From assembly GCA_022606425.2 (NCBI GenBank), contig JAHDVF020000992.1, forward strand, positions 434,001-498,000: a stretch of 64,000 nucleotides of DNA, read 5' to 3'. The notes under the pieces were generated by a model. The model was given only the letters and a program-made list of their open reading frames with translations, did not search any database and was not told the DNA's origin. Origin of the DNA: Lepidostoma basale. Its lineage: Eukaryota; Arthropoda; Insecta; Trichoptera; Lepidostomatidae. This document shows, piece after piece, positions 46,581 to 57,200 of the stretch. How positions within the stretch are numbered: the stretch's first letter is position 1; every line of letters begins with the position of its first letter. Made by a program: the position numbers and the translations under genes.

Positions 46581-46707
46581 TAGTATTTGGAATGTGGCAA
46601 GCCTCCACCTTAATGAGAATATTAATTGAAAGAGTGATGTGTTATATTTTACGTCCAAATTAATCACTTCAAATAATTATATGTAAATGAAAACATTATT
46701 TTTTAAC

Positions 46708-47175
46708 TAACCATCAAGCCATTTCCCCGGAGGGGTAGGCAGAGAGAATGGATTGCCACAATGCTCTGTCCTGGCATACCTCTCGGGCTTCCTCTACATT
46801 CATACATCGTACCATGCACGCACGTCGATTATTCTTGCTTCGAATGTGACCGCCTTTTAGTAATTGATTAATTTGGTCATGCCAAGTTTTCCTCGGTCGT
46901 CCTCGGCTTCTTTTTCCACTCACGCTGCTTGTGTACAACTTTTTAACCATTCTACTCTCATCCATTCGTTCCATATGTCCAACCCATATCAGGGATCCTT
47001 TTTTAATTTTATCCATGATGCAGTCATCTGCCTTATATTTCTTTCTTACTTCATCGTTCGGTATTCTATCATACAACATTTTCCCGCACATTCTTCTTAG
47101 TGATCTCATTTCTACGACGTTTATCCTGCTTTCATCCTTCTTTTGCCAGCTCCAAGCTTCACTTCCATTCATTCT
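46708..47175 (-). mobile_element. LINE 3' fragment (GSEAWNWQ family), best-preserved frame
   Basis: An uninterrupted minus-strand frame reads [80 protein letters not shown] and [20 protein letters not shown], ending SAYPSGEMA. It is the most intact copy of this 3' domain here and so a recent insertion. Confidence 0.85.
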
Positions 47176-47227
47176 TATGGTGATGTTATTTTGACTTGTG
47201 AAATAATACATTACAAATATTAATCTT

Positions 47228-47530
47228 TCAGGTTAAGGAGAAAAATCTGTTTCGCTCTAGCAGCACCAAAGCAATACACGATATACAAATGTGAACAAGT
47301 CCACAGCAAGCACCACACCGAAATAATAATAGTTGACTTATTCTAGGTATACATACTTTGGAGTTAGAATCTTTCCTGAAATTTAAGAAAACCTTTCGAA
47401 TCAATTTAAAAGAAGGCACTCCTGAACCCGGAAAACTTTTGATAAACATTTTTTGCACTTTCCTCGGGGAGTTTGTACTGGAATATCCCTCAAAAAGAAA
47501 TGTTTTCTCCTTTAGCGAAAACTAAAAATT
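47228..47530 (-). other. Unidentified coding-like segment, possibly transposon HTH
   Basis: Minus-strand pieces ENISFEGYSS, VQKMFIKSFPGSGVPSFKL and IRKVFLNFRKDSNSK run across a frame change. The pattern (F-x-K-x-FPG then a K-F-R helix) is reminiscent of helix-turn-helix heads of mariner-like transposases (DUF4817 type), but I cannot confirm it. It could be any decayed element. Confidence 0.3.
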
Positions 47531-47534
47531 TAAG

Positions 47535-48056
47535 ATAAATGATGAATGAACCTTGAATATCTTTAATACTGGTTCACCAATGTTATAGTAAAACATTATT
47601 ATGTACCTCGTATATATCCATTCTCTTTTTCATTTTTCCTTTTGGCGTACTTGACATCCTCAGAGGGTTTTTTTTGTTTATTTTTCCCATGATTAGGTAT
47701 CACGTATGAATATTTCAATATACTCATTAATTGACTATAAGTAACAAGGACTCTCGTGTTACTTCAATTTGAACCAGTATTTAACGTCTGTGGAAATCTG
47801 CAAATTCTGAACTGTCATATGCGAAAACAAAAATTTGGAAAAACACGAGAATGCAAATCTTAAACCATAGAAAAAATCTGAGTAATCGATCTATTCTCTA
47901 TGTAATATGCATTCAAGTAGGTTCATGTGGAAAAAACAATAATCAAATAACGGCAACACTTTGGTCAAAATGTTATCGAATGTTATGCTGTCAGAATTTT
48001 AGTATTTTTTAGTTTTGTTACAACTGATTGAAATTTTAGAAATATTTTAAGTAAAA
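47535..48056 (+). promoter_or_regulatory. Upstream region of MAIP1
   Basis: Unique-looking DNA directly before the ATG at 48057. It should contain the MAIP1 promoter and leader. No specific motif is called. Confidence 0.3.
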
Positions 48057-51000
48057 ATGCAATTAATAAATAAGTATCTTTTACCTGTAAGGGCATTAAG
48101 GACGTACAAATATCTTTTAGGATGTAAACAAGCATCTTTATGCCGCAATAGAGACAATAATAACTTCATAACCTCAAATCCGGGCTTTAATCAATTTAGA
48201 TTCTATTGTGAAGATTCACCGCCGCGTAGTGAAAGAAATGCTTTACCAACTTTAATGACTTTTCCAGAAGTAGTGTGGCCATCTTTCATAAAAACTGTAA
48301 AAAATTGGATATTTGCAAGTTTTATTATAAGGCCGCATATGGATAGGGATTTCGATATTAGTGATTTTATCGAAGGATCTAAACAAGCCGTAGAGGTAAG
48401 TTCGTAATATATTTTTTACTTTGCCATGCGTTGGTTCCAGCAGCCCCTTGGGTCCCCCTTGGATTATCTAGAGTTAGTCCTTTAATGTCCCAGTGTTGCA
48501 ATGACCGCAAGGCTCCTTCGCCACCCGAAACATATATTTCAATTGTTAGAATCGGGTGGATTTCATTCTAATTTTGTGAGCAGAATTAATTAATTATACA
48601 CTTTATTTTTCATTTTAGGTGATCTCGGCAGCATTAGGTGAGAGTGATTTCTCGACTCTGAAGAATTTGGTCACCCACGAAGCATACAATGAACTCCATG
48701 ATTCAGTCAGCAAGATGACAGTGGCCGAGAGAGAGCAACTGACTATCATCCGCGATGACATCTACTTTACTTTCCCATTTGAGGTTACTCCGTGTTCAAT
48801 ACCTTCTTTCTTATCCTGTAAGATACCTTCGTCATTTTCTATCAATTGAGATAAGCGATTGCCTCAATTATCTGCTTTAGAAAATTTCTCATCCATAGTT
48901 CTGCAACCAGACCACTAAATTAAGCCGGGAAACTCTTCACAAATGATATTATTATGTCATCAAATCTATGGCAGAACAAAATGAAGATTTTTGGGTGTAA
49001 AAAAAAAAAATTCTATATCACTTATATATCTTTCCCCCGTGGATTCTTCTACGACCAATATTTTAGAGATTATTGCTCTCCAAGGTAACATTTGATCTTC
49101 TAAACACAAGAAACCTTTAAAGAGGATATCGAAGAAAATAAATTATCTTATTTTATTCCATTTTCTACGCCATTTAATTTGTTAGTTACACAGTAAATAA
49201 AATAAAACAAGATGACAAATTTTATATGAATTGAAACACTGTTTTATCCACTTTTGAGTTTATTTTTCTCGACATGTTCTCCTGATGATAAAGGCCTTTG
49301 AAACATGTCCAGAAAAATAAACTCAAATGTGGAAAAAAACGTGTTTTCATTCATAAAAAATTTGGCATTATGGATTTACACAGCCTTAAGTTTATCTAAA
49401 ATTAAAAAACAAGATGGTTTAATTTCTTGGAGAAGTATGACCGTGTTTCCTAATTAAAAAGATTTATGTATGTGGTTATCTAATTTATCTTTAATAATAA
49501 TAAATTGAATGATTTATTGAGCGCCATTTTTATGAATTAATCATCTTCAAGTTGAATAATTGAAATTACAAATAATTTAGCTGTCAAAAATCATTTGTTG
49601 TTTAGGTAGTAAGGTGAACTTCAAAAAATAAATAGAGAATAAGGAAAATATATAATTCTTAATTTAGTTTTATTCCACAGTTATAACCAATTTCGGCAGT
49701 TCAGTGCCATCTCCTAGAGGTCATAATTGTTTTTTTTTTTTTTCTTTCTTTATTTGGACTTGGACTTGGACTTGGATCTTCTGGCTTACAGAGGTTCAGC
49801 TCATGTGGGTATTCCTCTTACGTCTGATGGGAACATTGTTGGAAGGTGATTTGGTGGGTTGTTAGTTTATTCGGGGGCATGATTTGTGTGGCCCGGAGTG
49901 TTCCTCTGAAGGAGAATCGATTTTGGGCGCTTGTGGCGGCTGGAAGTGTTTGGGTCGTAATTAGAGAGGTCTTTTATTGTTGGGTTAGGATGTGAAGGGA
50001 GTCCTTTGTAAAAACGTTCGGCAAGTTTCAGAATGAATTCATCTATCATCGGGATTCCCGATTCTAGGTGCAGTTGTGTAATCCTGGTCCATGAAGGCGC
50101 ACCAAGCGATAAACGGATAGCCTTATTTTGCAGGATTTGGAGTTTTTGTATGTGACTCGAAGCTGCATAGCCCCAGATTGGGGCTGCATAAGTGAAGATC
50201 GGCCTTATAACCGTTTTGTATATCAGGAGTTTACCTTCTTTATTTACAATGCTAAAATTGCTTATGGAAATATTTAACATGAAATATGTAATGTATTATC
50301 AATGTCATTTATTTTGTATCAGGAAATTCAGTAGAATTAATCTAAGTAAAACTAACTAACTAACTAACTATCACGCCGTCTCCCCGAAGGGGTAGGCAGA
50401 AAGAATGGACTGCCACACTTTTCTTTCTTGACATATTTCTCTCGCTTCCTCAACATTCATACATCGTGTCATGCACGCGCGTTGATTTCTCTGACTTCTC
50501 ACATTGCTGACATTCAATATTTGATTTATTTGATAATAAATAATAATTTTTAAAGCGCCGTTTTTGTGATGTAATCACCTCAAGGGCGCATTAAGACGTG
50601 TTTTAAATCTAAAAATCTAAATGTGAGCGCTTAAAAAACGATTGGTTTAAAAGTATAGTAGAACAAAGTATAAATGTTTAAATTGGGTATGAAATATGAA
50701 AAAGATGGGTTTTCAATTTAGTTCTGAAATCTGTCGGATCATTTATGCATCTAAGGTGTGAAGGGAGATTGTTCCAAGCTGATGGACCGGCTACCGCGAA
50801 CGCTCGATCCCCGAAATTCGTACTGGGGCAACGCTTCGGCTCAACTAATCTTCCTATTGCTGAGGAGTTCGCCGAGCGAAGTGTGGATTTCCGTGAATTT
50901 AGGCTGTCCGCTATACAGAGTTCAGATATATAACTTGGTGCCATTCCATGTAGCGCTTTGAAGACTGTCCAGCAGAGTTTATACTGGATTCTTTCTGGAC

Positions 51001-53930
51001 TTTTAAGCCAGTGAAGTTCTTTGAGATGTTGTGTTATATGAGACTTTTTTGGAATGCCTTTAATGAGCCTTGCTGCTGCATTGAACGCAGATTGAAGTTT
51101 GTTTATTTGTTGTTTTGGAATGTTTGCATAAATTCCATTACAATAATCAAGTCGTGACACAACGAAGGAATTTACAAGAGTTTTGAAAGTGTCATGGGGA
51201 ATACTCCTTTTGACGGATTTTAATCGTCTTAGGTGGAAGAAACTAGCGCTGACCGTGTTATTAATTTGGGATTTTAGAGACAGATTTGCGTCAAGATAAA
51301 CACCAAGAAGCTTTGTGGAGTTTTTGGGAACGATATCATTGTCAGCTGTTGAAATTGAGGAATGATCGATAAGATGTTGGCGCTTTGCGGAAGAAGTCCA
51401 GAGAAATTCCGTTTTGGATGGATTTAGTTTAAGTTTGTTTGATGCCATCCATCTGGATATGGCATCAATGCAGTTGACAGTTATTGACGTAAGATGTTTG
51501 GTGTCATCAGGGTTGCAGAAAAAATAAAGTTGCTGATCATCAGCGTAGCAATGTGAGAGGAGGCCAAAGGATTCTATTATTTTGGCAACGTCATTTGTAA
51601 ACATGATAAATAAAAGGGGTCCTAAAACAGAGCCTTGTGGCACACCAGATTGGATATTAGTAAATGAGGATTTTTTACCTGCTAGCTGCACAGCTTGTGA
51701 ACGATCCGACAGATATGAATTTAGCCAGTCTATGGCATTACCTCTAAAACCATACGTGATCGCTAATCGTTGGATAAGATATGAGTGATCAATTGTGTCA
51801 AACGCAGCGCTCATGTCCAGAAGGGAAAGCAGTGCCAATTTGCCCGATTCGTTTGCCAGTACTAAATCTGACATGACTCTAAGCAATCCCGTCTCCGTTG
51901 AATGGAAACGTCTGTAGGCGGATTGTAATTTAGACAAAATATTATTGATGGTGCCACGTTTATAATCTAAGTATCTCTAAGTAATCTAAGTATCTCCTAA
52001 ATATTACAATTCTTTGCAGGTCGGAGTAATGTTCGATAAAAACGATAGACGCTGGGTTGAGATCACAATGTGCTTCCATGTTCTAAGGGGGCTTAAGAAT
52101 ATGAGGAACGCTGGGGAAGATCCTCCCATCACATTGGGGTTAGTTCCAACTTGCTTGTATTACTCGGAATCTATGTCACTTTTTTATTACGTTTATTGTA
52201 AAATGTTGTATTGCCATCCTCAAGTTTGCTTTGGTGAACAAATTAGTTCTTTATGTTTATTTAATGTTCAATAATTCATTTATAACTGCATATTGCATGC
52301 AATTTGATTATCAAAACTTTCGTATGAAGCACTTAATTTGTGGTGTGACATAATTAAATAATATAATACACTTTTAGTAATTTGTATTAATACCACTTTA
52401 TTTTAATTTTTTCCCTAATGAGCATGACTCATCGACTTAACGGTCTATTCGTTTTCACACCCTCTCCTACCCCCACTCCACATTATATTTGTTTCTTCAT
52501 AGGTTGTTCTCTGATTTTATATTTAGTTTATTTTCTCACCCTGACGAAGCTACGGCGGGAGCGAAACCGGTTGGGGTTACCAAATAAATTGGTGTTAATA
52601 CAAATTACTAAAAGTGTACATATTATTATTTTATTTTATTTGATTATCAATTGTCAAATAAATGTATTAATTTACTAGGGCTATTTTATACATTTACAAT
52701 GGTGTTCTTGTGCTGACCCTTTTGTTTGAAAGAGAAGCATGGAACTGGCAAAATAAGGATGAAAGTATAATAAATGAGATATTTTAGACAAATGTGTTAC
52801 GGTAAATCTGTATATGATAGTATCAAATGGAAATATAAGAATGTGAACAAAATAATGAAAGGGTTTGAATACATGGAATGAATGAATGAAGAAATAATGT
52901 ATTTGTTATGAATGTATATGAAAGAGTCAATCGAAAACTACAGCCCTGTAGCAATACTGTCGGCTCCAGCCAAGCTTTTTAAATCTATTTTGCACAAATT
53001 AATATTTCCCAAAGTCGACCCCTATATTATAATAGAACAACGTGGGGTCTGGAAGGGGCATTCTACTGAAACTAATCTCATGATATTCAGAGAATACAAT
53101 CCAAGGGCCTTGGATAATGGTCACCAAGTTGTCTGTTCATATAATGATTTCTCTTGTGAACCACGACATTCTTGTAGCAAAGCTATCTCAAATTGGATTC
53201 TATTCTCAGTTGATTATGTTTTTCATTAGTTACCTCGAGAGTAGAAAACAATTTGTCTCCTACGGAATATTTCAATCGGAACCTTTCTTGTAAATTCAGG
53301 GGTGCCACAAGGTTCAAACCTAGGCCCACTCCTCTTCACCATCTTCATAAATGATATTGCAAAGGTGATAAACTTCCAACGATTTCTTTTATTTGTCGAT
53401 GATCTGAAATTATTCCTATAAATTAACAATCTTGACGACTGTCTATGCTTCTAATCGGACATTAATAATATTAACTGGAGTCACAGTAATCAAGTGCATT
53501 TCAATGTCTCTAAGTGCATTATGCTATATTTTCTAGAGCGTTTATAGGTTAAATAAAGACGTAGAGGGTTATCCACCGCTTACCCGAAGCTGTTATAGGA
53601 CGCAGCGGCGCCTTTTCATCAACTTCGCTCGTGCAATCTCTAGACCCGTTCCCCATAAATACGGAACTTGCGTTAACTGGGGAATGCAACATTACGAGCA
53701 AAAGAGCCTTCAGGCCACATTTACAAAAACGACCAAGCATTTTTTTTATTTTAAATTCATTTAGACTAACAAATGTTTAATTTTTATTTTGTTTTAGTGT
53801 CCAGCCAGAATATAAAAATAAACTTTTTATTCTTAACTACCGTTTTGTGAAGGAGTTTACCAAAGGAGTGGAAGACAGCTGGATAGTGAATGTAGTCAAC
53901 CATTTCAAGCCTGCTGATAAACGATTATAA
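48057..53930 (+). CDS. MAIP1: m-AAA protease-interacting protein 1, mitochondrial
   Basis: Four exons: 48057-48395, 48619-48783, 52020-52138, 53798-53930 (251 aa). The N-terminus (MQLINKYLLPVRALRTYKYL, LCRNRDNNN) is basic and lacks acidic residues, as expected of a mitochondrial presequence. The body matches the MAIP1/C2orf47 pattern: FIIRPHMDRDFDISDFIEGS, KQAVEVISAALGESDFSTLK, IIRDDIYFTFPFEVGVMFDK, RRWVEITMCFHVLRGL, and a C-terminal NYRFVKEFTKGVEDSW IVNVVNHF. In vertebrates MAIP1 binds the inner-membrane m-AAA protease AFG3L2 and helps EMRE maturation for the calcium uniporter. The exon 2 donor (GTTACT) is weak, but phase and homology support it. Intron 2 is filled with LINEs. The gene is convergent with the paracaspase. 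Confidence 0.9.
49235..49350. repeat. Inverted-repeat MITE in MAIP1 intron 2
   Basis: TTTTGAGTTTATTTTTCTCG, ACATGT, a CTCCTGATGATAAAGG centre, then ACATGTCCAGAAAAATAAAC are mirrored. It is related to 10965-11135. Confidence 0.65.
49745..50280 (-). mobile_element. Jockey-type LINE 3' end with AAGTCC-repeat tail
   Basis: The minus-strand frame 50280-49867 reads IYKTVIRPIFTYAAPIWGYA, IQKLQILQNKAIRLSLGAP and AERFYKGLPSHPNPTIKDLS, the C-terminus of a Jockey-like ORF2. Its 3' UTR ends in a tandem hexamer (GGACTTGGACTTGGACTTGG on plus) at 49756-49776. A shorter 3' end with the same tail lies at 56645-56750. Confidence 0.85.
50347..50530 (-). mobile_element. LINE 3' tip with CTAA-repeat tail
   Basis: AACTAACTAACTAACTATCA on plus is the tail, followed by CGCCGTCTCCCCGAAGGGGT and the CMNVEE region in minus orientation. 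Truncated after about 180 bp. Confidence 0.8.
50560..51965 (-). mobile_element. L2/CR1-type LINE, 5'-truncated, long intact frame
   Basis: A 419-residue minus-strand frame (51937-50678), open further upstream to about 51960, encodes a reverse transcriptase core: LQSAYRRFHSTETGLLRVMS, SLLDMSAAFDTIDHSYLIQR, SGVPQGSVLGPLLFIMFTND, CYADDQQLYFF and a C-terminal VVSRLDYCNGIYANIPKQQ. The CYADDQQLY box and DYCN motif fit the CR1/L2 group rather than Jockey. The 5' end stops about 55 bp before MAIP1 exon 3. The clean frame suggests recent insertion. Confidence 0.88.
52368..52619. mobile_element. TIR MITE, ACTTTTAGTAATTTGTATTA family
   Basis: ACACTTTTAGTAATTTGTATTAATACCACTTTATT at the left is mirrored by AATAAATTGGTGTTAATACA and AATTACTAAAAGTGT at the right, ending near 52618. 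A GCGAAACCGGTTGGGGTT block lies inside. It is in MAIP1 intron 3. Confidence 0.75.
52695..52915 (+). mobile_element. LINE fragment (GSEAWNWQ family), strongly decayed
   Basis: NGVLVLTLLFEREAWNWQNK and SVYDSIKWKYKNVNKIMKG-like pieces can be read with frame changes. It abuts a Jockey fragment at 52916. Confidence 0.6.
52916..53530 (+). pseudogene. Jockey-type LINE reverse transcriptase, decayed
   Basis: The plus strand reads SIENYSPVAILSAPAKLFKS, VDPYIIIEQRGVWKGHSTET, then after stops VNSGVPQGSNLGPLLFTIFI and LFVDDLKLFL. The catalytic box is FVDD rather than FADD, and stops interrupt the frame. It is closely similar to the intact copy at 62715-64000. Confidence 0.85.
53550..53755. other. Unassigned GC-richer segment before MAIP1 exon 4
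   Basis: CCACCGCTTACCCGAAGCTG, GACGCAGCGGCGCCTTTTCA and CGAGCAAAAGAGCCTTCAGG are GC-richer than the intron. No frame is convincing. It may be a repeat 3' end. Confidence 0.3.
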
Positions 53931-54019
53931 CTCCGTTCCCACTTCAACATTTGGTGCATGATGCCGTACTGCTGCAACTTAATTTGGTTGATAATAGTTC
54001 ATAATTATAAATACTGAAT

Positions 54020-54025
54020 AATAAA
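54020..54025 (+). terminator. Poly(A) signal of MAIP1
   Basis: AATAAA 90 bp after the MAIP1 stop codon. Confidence 0.6.
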
Positions 54026-54057
54026 ATTAATAAGAAGTTTACTTTAGGTGTACATTG

Positions 54058-54063
54058 TTTATT
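54058..54063 (-). terminator. Poly(A) signal of the paracaspase gene
   Basis: TTTATT on plus (AATAAA on minus), 139 bp past the paracaspase stop codon and 33 bp from the MAIP1 signal in the opposite direction. Confidence 0.5.
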
Positions 54064-54201
54064 TTATCCCCATTTAAATACATATACATATTTCTGAACT
54101 TTTATTTTGTAAATACAAAAAGATACAATATTTACACAACACAAACATATAATTATATTACAATCTTAAGTTAACACATAATACTTGTATCAACACAACA
54201 A

Positions 54202-57200
54202 TCAGAGGAGGTGAACGGTGATACCGAGACTTTGAAGATTTTGTACAGCTTCACTTATATTGATTGCTGATTTGTCATCACCTAGAAAAATCAATCGCAC
54301 ACTTAAATTATAATCAATCGAGGGTACGCTAGCACCTTTATTTACACTAAATCCCTCAAGCCACAGTTTGCCAAACTTGTTTGAGCCCACGACCCCTTAT
54401 CAAAAAAAAAAATTGCACAAACCCCCCTCTCCCCTTGTCAATTTATCTTTTTAAATTAAATAAAACAAAAGTGTAATGAAAGATTATGTACAGCTAGCTG
54501 ACCCGGCGAACTCTGTACCGCCTCAGAATCAATAAATGTTGTGTTAACTTATTAGCTGAATTAAATTCAGTTTTTCATTAAGTTAAAATAAATACTAAAA
54601 TGAATTAAGTTCAATAAATGTGCAAAAATCAAAATGAAAAGTATTTTAATTACTGCTATTCGGGACGGAGACAAATCCAACAAACTAAAGTTCATAAAAA
54701 TCAGTCCAGCCATTTTGTTTGAATTTGTTTTAGATATATAGATTTATCTAAATAAGATATACTAATATTTAAACTGTTGAAGTATTCATCAAATAATCCT
54801 TATGATAAATAGGAACCTGATGTACTGCCACAAATTTATTAATGTTTTTTTGTTAATTTGCAATAAAATAAATTATGCAACTACGAGAAAAAATAATTTA
54901 TCTCGAAAGATATTTTGTAATTATATCAGTTTGGATTATAAAATGGTTTATTAAAATAAACAATGAAATATAAATTGGAGAGGTAAATTGGTTACTGATG
55001 AACACAAAATCGCAGATTTGCTTTTTAGGTATTGAAAAAGTTTCATATGAATGTACACCATGTATAGGTGAGCTATTCACGAAAATGGCGCTGTACAAAT
55101 TAGCCTAATTATTATTATTATATATATAGTATAAGAAAGAGTTTTAGAATATTTTATAAGGCTAAAGAGTATTATTAACTCATGGGGCCCTTTTTACTTC
55201 TCTAGGCCCCCCTAAAGTCAGAATGGCCCCTTAGTTTTCTCCAGTACTCCCAGGAGAGCCAATGATCTTATTTGGGAACCTATACCCTAAGCCAGCGTTG
55301 GAAAAAACCATTTTTAATTCATGTCGATAGCTAAGATAATGATAAAAAAATTAATTAAATTGGATCATGTTTCATATGAACATTAGTCTTGCATTTCCTT
55401 GACTTAAAGTAAGTCAGGATTACAGGTTGATATTTTCAGAGACCATTCCAGGTTCATAGCAATAATTGGATTAAAATACTTTTACATTTAAATTTAGAAT
55501 GTGTTCCGAAAGAGCCGCACATAAGTAGCTAAAAAGTTGCATTTGGCTTGCGAACTGCAGTTTAGCCATTAGCAAAACTTCGCTTGTTCTCAATTTCTAT
55601 TTGCCAGAATGTATTAAAATAGATAATAATTTGGGTACCTTCAGCTTGTCGCGATAAAAAAAATCTTGAAGACAAATTATCCAACTTCTCAGGTTTTTGT
55701 AATGTTTTTTGTTCACACTGCTCGTTGGCAAAATCTGAAATGGGAAAAATTACATCACTGTTCAAATATCACATTATTCGTCTCACATGGTGTCTTGACC
55801 AACATACACATATAGACCAATATCTAAAGCAGGATTGGTCTTTGAAACGAGGGGAAATAAATAAAAAAATATATATACAAGGTTTCATGATTATTTTTAT
55901 CGTGCATAATGTAGAAAACAACTTGTTATTGTTTAAAAAGAGATTTTTATCTAGGATATACACATTAAGCCCTATTGTGTGGCTGGCTTAATTTGCAACA
56001 ATAAAAAAATGGTCTCGAACTAAGAGACACAGTTCATCATTATATTTTGCACAATTTAGTATGTATCCAGCCACACTATAAGAGTTAATCACCATTAAGA
56101 TGAAGACTGCAGCGATCACTAAAACGTCAACCGCATAAGTAATGACTTTAATTTCTTTGTAATTAAACATCACAATGTAAATTGAAATTTAATTATATCA
56201 GAAATTACTAAGTCTATGGCCTAATGGTTTCAATATTTAATGTCGCAGAAATATTTCGGTAAGATTTACATATACAGGTAACCCCCGTTGATCACAGCAG
56301 GTTGCGATAAGCGAAATTCCACACTAAATGGGGGATTAAACAAAAACATTTTAAGATTCTAAAAGATGTTTTATTTTAAAAATAAACATGAAATAACAAA
56401 TTATATAAAATATAATTCATTACTTTTTTCCGCTTTGCTAAAAATAATGTAAATTTCCTTATTTTGGCCTCTCTACGTTTATTGTGTAAAATTTGTCTAT
56501 GACTGTAAAATAATCCATTACAATCATGCTTTATAGCACTCACTCACTCATAATCTTTGTCATTTTCTTCTAACAACTGCATGCATTGATTGTGAAGAGA
56601 AATGGCCTTTTCGATTATTTTAACACTTAATTTTTACACAGGAACAGGTGGACTTGGACTTGGATCTTCTGGCTTACAGAGGTTCAGCTCTAATGGCTAT
56701 TCCTCTTACGTATGTAGGAAACATTGTTGGAATGCGATTTGGTAGTTGTCGCGACATCATTTTCTTGGGAAATAGTATGACGGTCCATTTCCTGCAGCTT
56801 TTCACTAGTTAAGGGTTCACCGTTTAATTTTAACAGAGTCTGAATGTCATCTACATCAACACCTTCTATGACTCCCGAATTGGCTATAAGACAATATCTT
56901 GGACAATATTTTGAATATCAAACCGGACAAGTGTTGTTGAAAATACCGCGTTATAACGAATCCGCACTCACCGGGGTCACGATGAACGGGGGTTACCTGT
57001 ATTATTAAGTCTATTTTTTTAAATTTAAGAATTCAGAACTTACCTTTATGAACCATCTCAAGTATTGTCATAAAATCTTCATCTTTCTTCAAATGCCTTT
57101 TCAGATGCTTAACATACAAACTGACCCCCTTCAATCTGTTGGCTCCCAACTGTCGCGTGACTTGTCTGCCGATCTCTTCACTGTTATAGGAATTGGAATA

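Noticed and set aside
54336..54390. Upstream extension of the last paracaspase exon (MGSNKFGKLWLEGF)
   Set aside because: This stretch mostly falls inside the hAT terminus at 54362, and the phase of the previous exon fits an acceptor at 54336-54337 instead.
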